Shown: positions 7,098 through 8,508 of the stretch, piece after piece
Layout: every line of letters begins with the position of its first letter
How positions within the stretch are numbered: the first letter of the stretch is position 1
Made by a program: the position numbers and the translations under genes
The notes under the pieces: model-generated
What the model saw: only the letters and a program-made list of their open reading frames with translations
Told to the model about the DNA's origin: nothing
Database searches by the model: none
Assembly: GCA_030146605.1 (NCBI GenBank)
Contig: JASLBO010000482.1
Location: 1 to 8,508, forward strand
From: Sphingomonas sp.
GTDB lineage: Bacteria > Pseudomonadota > Alphaproteobacteria > Sphingomonadales > Sphingomonadaceae
Direction: 5' to 3'
DNA: 8,508 nt

Positions 7098-7778
7098 ATG
7101 ACCGAGAGCAAGGCCCTTGTCGACACATCGACCGTCCCCGGCTGGGGCGTCGACGCCGACCCGCGCAACGATCCCACTTACCCTTATCGAGACCGCTCGA
7201 AAGACCAGGGGCTTACCAAGGACTGGGATCGCCCGCCGATCCAGCACCCCGATGTCGAGATACTCCAGTCGATCGAGCATATCCGCCAGCCCGCCGTCGT
7301 CGGCACCTCGACTCCGCCGAGCGGCATCAGCGGCGTGATCCGCCGTGCAGCCTTCGCCTACAGTGAATCGCACTGGTTCCACTGGCTGATGCTGATGGGC
7401 GCCGATCGCATCAACGTGGTCGAAGGGGTGCTCGTCGATCTCAGCCGCGGCCGCATCCCGAACATTCCCGCCGAGATGGGCATCCGTTCGGAATGGAAAT
7501 ACAACAAGCAGGGCCTCGCCAAAAAGATCGGCGTTGCGCTCGCGATCGGCGGCGTCGCGGCGCTGCTGTTGCGCCGCCGCGGCAAGGAAAAGCAGGAGCA
7601 ACTGCCCCAGGACGGCGGAAGCTCAGCGGTTCTCCGCGACGATCCAGTCGTGGAATGCCGACATTGCGGGGCTGATCGGGCGCGATTTGAGCCAGGTCAG
7701 CCAATAGCGTCCGGTCGCAATTTCGAGCGCGAAGGGCCGGACCAGCGCACCGTCGTCTACTGCGCGCGCCAACATTGA
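7098..7778 (+). CDS. Uncharacterised membrane-anchored protein, partner gene of the dehydrogenase
   Basis: I do not recognise a named family. The 226-residue frame has a polar, proline- and aspartate-rich N-terminus (1-60). A conserved-looking core follows (about 78-140) containing SESHWFHWLMLMGADR (89-104) and PAEMGIRSEWKYNKQG (124-139). One likely transmembrane helix lies at 144-158 (GVALAIGGVAALLL), closed by a basic RRRGKEK cluster. My recollection is that similar proteins accompany this dehydrogenase type in other alphaproteobacteria. GAGGAG (7086-7091) lies 6 bases before the ATG and overlaps the dehydrogenase stop, so the two genes are probably co-transcribed and share the EcfG-like promoter. 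From about residue 176 the frame runs antisense through ampR, codon boundary to codon boundary. This tail (containing ECRHCGADRARF) is probably not ancestral and suggests loss of an earlier stop near 7620. Confidence 0.75.
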   Translation: MTESKALVDTSTVPGWGVDADPRNDPTYPYRDRSKDQGLTKDWDRPPIQHPDVEILQSIEHIRQPAVVGTSTPPSGISGVIRRAAFAYSESHWFHWLMLMGADRINVVEGVLVDLSRGRIPNIPAEMGIRSEWKYNKQGLAKKIGVALAIGGVAALLLRRRGKEKQEQLPQDGGSSAVLRDDPVVECRHCGADRARFEPGQPIASGRNFEREGPDQRTVVYCARQH

Positions 7779-8489
7779 TGGCGGCGCCAGCGCGATCCCC
7801 GCTCCCTGCAACGCCGCCTCGGCCATCGTCACCGACGAATCGAACACCGTTCCGCGCAGTGGCGGCGGCTCCATTCCAGCAGCAGCGAACCAGCGCGGCC
7901 ACTCATCGGCCCGATAGGAGCGGAGCAAGATCGACCCGGCCAGATCGAGGGGTTCGCGCAGCCCGCGCGCCAGCGCAGGTGTGCACAAGGGGGTCAGCGG
8001 CGCCTCGATCAGCGGCACCGCCTCGGTCGCATGCCACGCCCCGTCGCCGAAGCGGATGGCGAAATCGAGCCCCTCGCCGGCCAGATCGACGCGGTTGTTG
8101 TTGGTGAACAGCCGCAGGTCGATCCGCGGATTTGCGGCCCGAAACGTCTCCAGCCGCGGCAGCAGCCAGCCGGTGGCGAACGTCCCCACTGCCGCCACCG
8201 AAAGCAACTGCGTCGCCTCGCCGCTGGCGATTCCCTCGACCATCTCGGCGATCCGGTCGAAACTCTCGGCCAGCGCGGGCTGGAGCGCCACCCCCTCGTC
8301 GGTCAAAGCGAGACCCCGCGGCAGCCGACGAAACAGCTGGACCCCCAGCCGCGTCTCCAGCGCCTTGACCTGATGGCTCACCGCCGCCTGCGTAACGCAT
8401 AGCTCGATCGCGGCGCGGGTGAAGGAAAGGTGCCGCGCCGAGGCCTCGAACGCGCGCAGGGCATTGAGCGGTAAATGCGGGCGGACCAT
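7623..8489 (-). CDS. ampR: AmpR-type LysR-family transcriptional regulator
   Basis: AmpR controls beta-lactamase expression in response to cell-wall muropeptides: anhydro-muropeptides activate it and UDP-MurNAc-pentapeptide keeps it repressing. The 288-residue protein starts MVRPHLPLNALRAFEAS, the characteristic AmpR N-terminus. The helix-turn-helix lies at about 22-42 (SFTRAAIELCVTQAAVSH) and the effector-binding domain follows from about 93. Residues implicated in AmpR ligand response are present: Gly102-Thr103 (VGTFATG), Asp135 (NNRVD), the DSSVTM serines at 218-219 (counterpart of Ser221) and Tyr262 in YWLT (counterpart of Tyr264). Other shared blocks are GDGAWHATEA, PLCTPAL and LLRSYRADEW. 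The gene is convergent with the membrane-protein gene to its left. Its start is 19 bases from the window end, so the divergent target gene and shared operator are not visible. No clear ribosome binding site precedes the ATG. Confidence 0.9.
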   Translation of the reverse strand: MVRPHLPLNALRAFEASARHLSFTRAAIELCVTQAAVSHQVKALETRLGVQLFRRLPRGLALTDEGVALQPALAESFDRIAEMVEGIASGEATQLLSVAAVGTFATGWLLPRLETFRAANPRIDLRLFTNNNRVDLAGEGLDFAIRFGDGAWHATEAVPLIEAPLTPLCTPALARGLREPLDLAGSILLRSYRADEWPRWFAAAGMEPPPLRGTVFDSSVTMAEAALQGAGIALAPPSMLARAVDDGALVRPFALEIATGRYWLTWLKSRPISPAMSAFHDWIVAENR

Positions 8490-8508
8490 CGCAAAGCCAT
8501 AAGCATTT

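Noticed and set aside
5873..7177. 434-codon minus-strand open frame opposite the dehydrogenase gene
   Set aside because: It shares codon boundaries with the dehydrogenase frame. In GC-rich DNA such antisense frames stay open because TTA, CTA and TCA codons are rare. The translation has no recognisable domain.
8461..8508. Short inverted repeats GCATT/AAATGC/GCATTT around the ampR start as an operator
   Set aside because: They are only 5-6 bp, partly inside the coding region and cut off by the window end; too weak to call an operator.

Overview
The window is GC-rich, almost entirely coding DNA. It looks like the core chromosome of an alphaproteobacterium of the order Sphingomonadales (Sphingomonas-like). 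The basis is the protein sequences (LexA, ComEC, GltX, GltA), the GC-rich codon use with near absence of TTA/CTA/TCA codons, and a gene order of lexA, comEC, gltX, gltA that I associate with sphingomonads. No transposase, integrase, tRNA, rRNA or CRISPR array is visible, and no gene-free stretch reaches 300 bases; the longest is about 110 bases, at 5830-5938.

Layout. (1) 1-576, plus strand: the 3' part of lexA, with the cleavage site and the Ser/Lys dyad intact and a terminator hairpin starting at its stop codon. (2) 570-2825, minus strand: comEC, the DNA-uptake channel, convergent with lexA and overlapping it by 7 bases. Its last ~45 codons run through palindromic, intergenic-looking DNA. 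(3) 2854-4284 gltX (glutamyl-tRNA synthetase, probable TTG start) and 4310-5593 gltA (citrate synthase), 25 bases apart and probably co-transcribed. The gltX promoter probably lies inside the 5' end of comEC. (4) 5626-5829: a 67-residue, two-helix membrane protein whose ribosome binding site and start codon sit in a perfect 13-bp hairpin directly after gltA. (5) 5939-7778: a two-gene unit behind a sequence matching the EcfG general-stress promoter (GGAAC-N17-GTT). It contains a zinc-dependent alcohol/formaldehyde dehydrogenase-like gene broken by one in-frame TAG at codon 134, then an uncharacterised membrane-anchored protein 10 bases downstream. (6) 7623-8489, minus strand: an AmpR-type LysR regulator, convergent with and overlapping the previous gene by 156 bases. 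The window ends 19 bases upstream of its start, where a divergent beta-lactamase gene would be expected.

The genes fall into housekeeping (SOS repressor, translation, TCA cycle, competence) and a more accessory right half (stress-type dehydrogenase operon and a cell-wall/beta-lactam sensing regulator). I see no clear new multi-gene defence or mobile system. The most notable signals are the isolated amber codon in an otherwise intact dehydrogenase, the hairpin at the small membrane-protein start, and the EcfG-like promoter.
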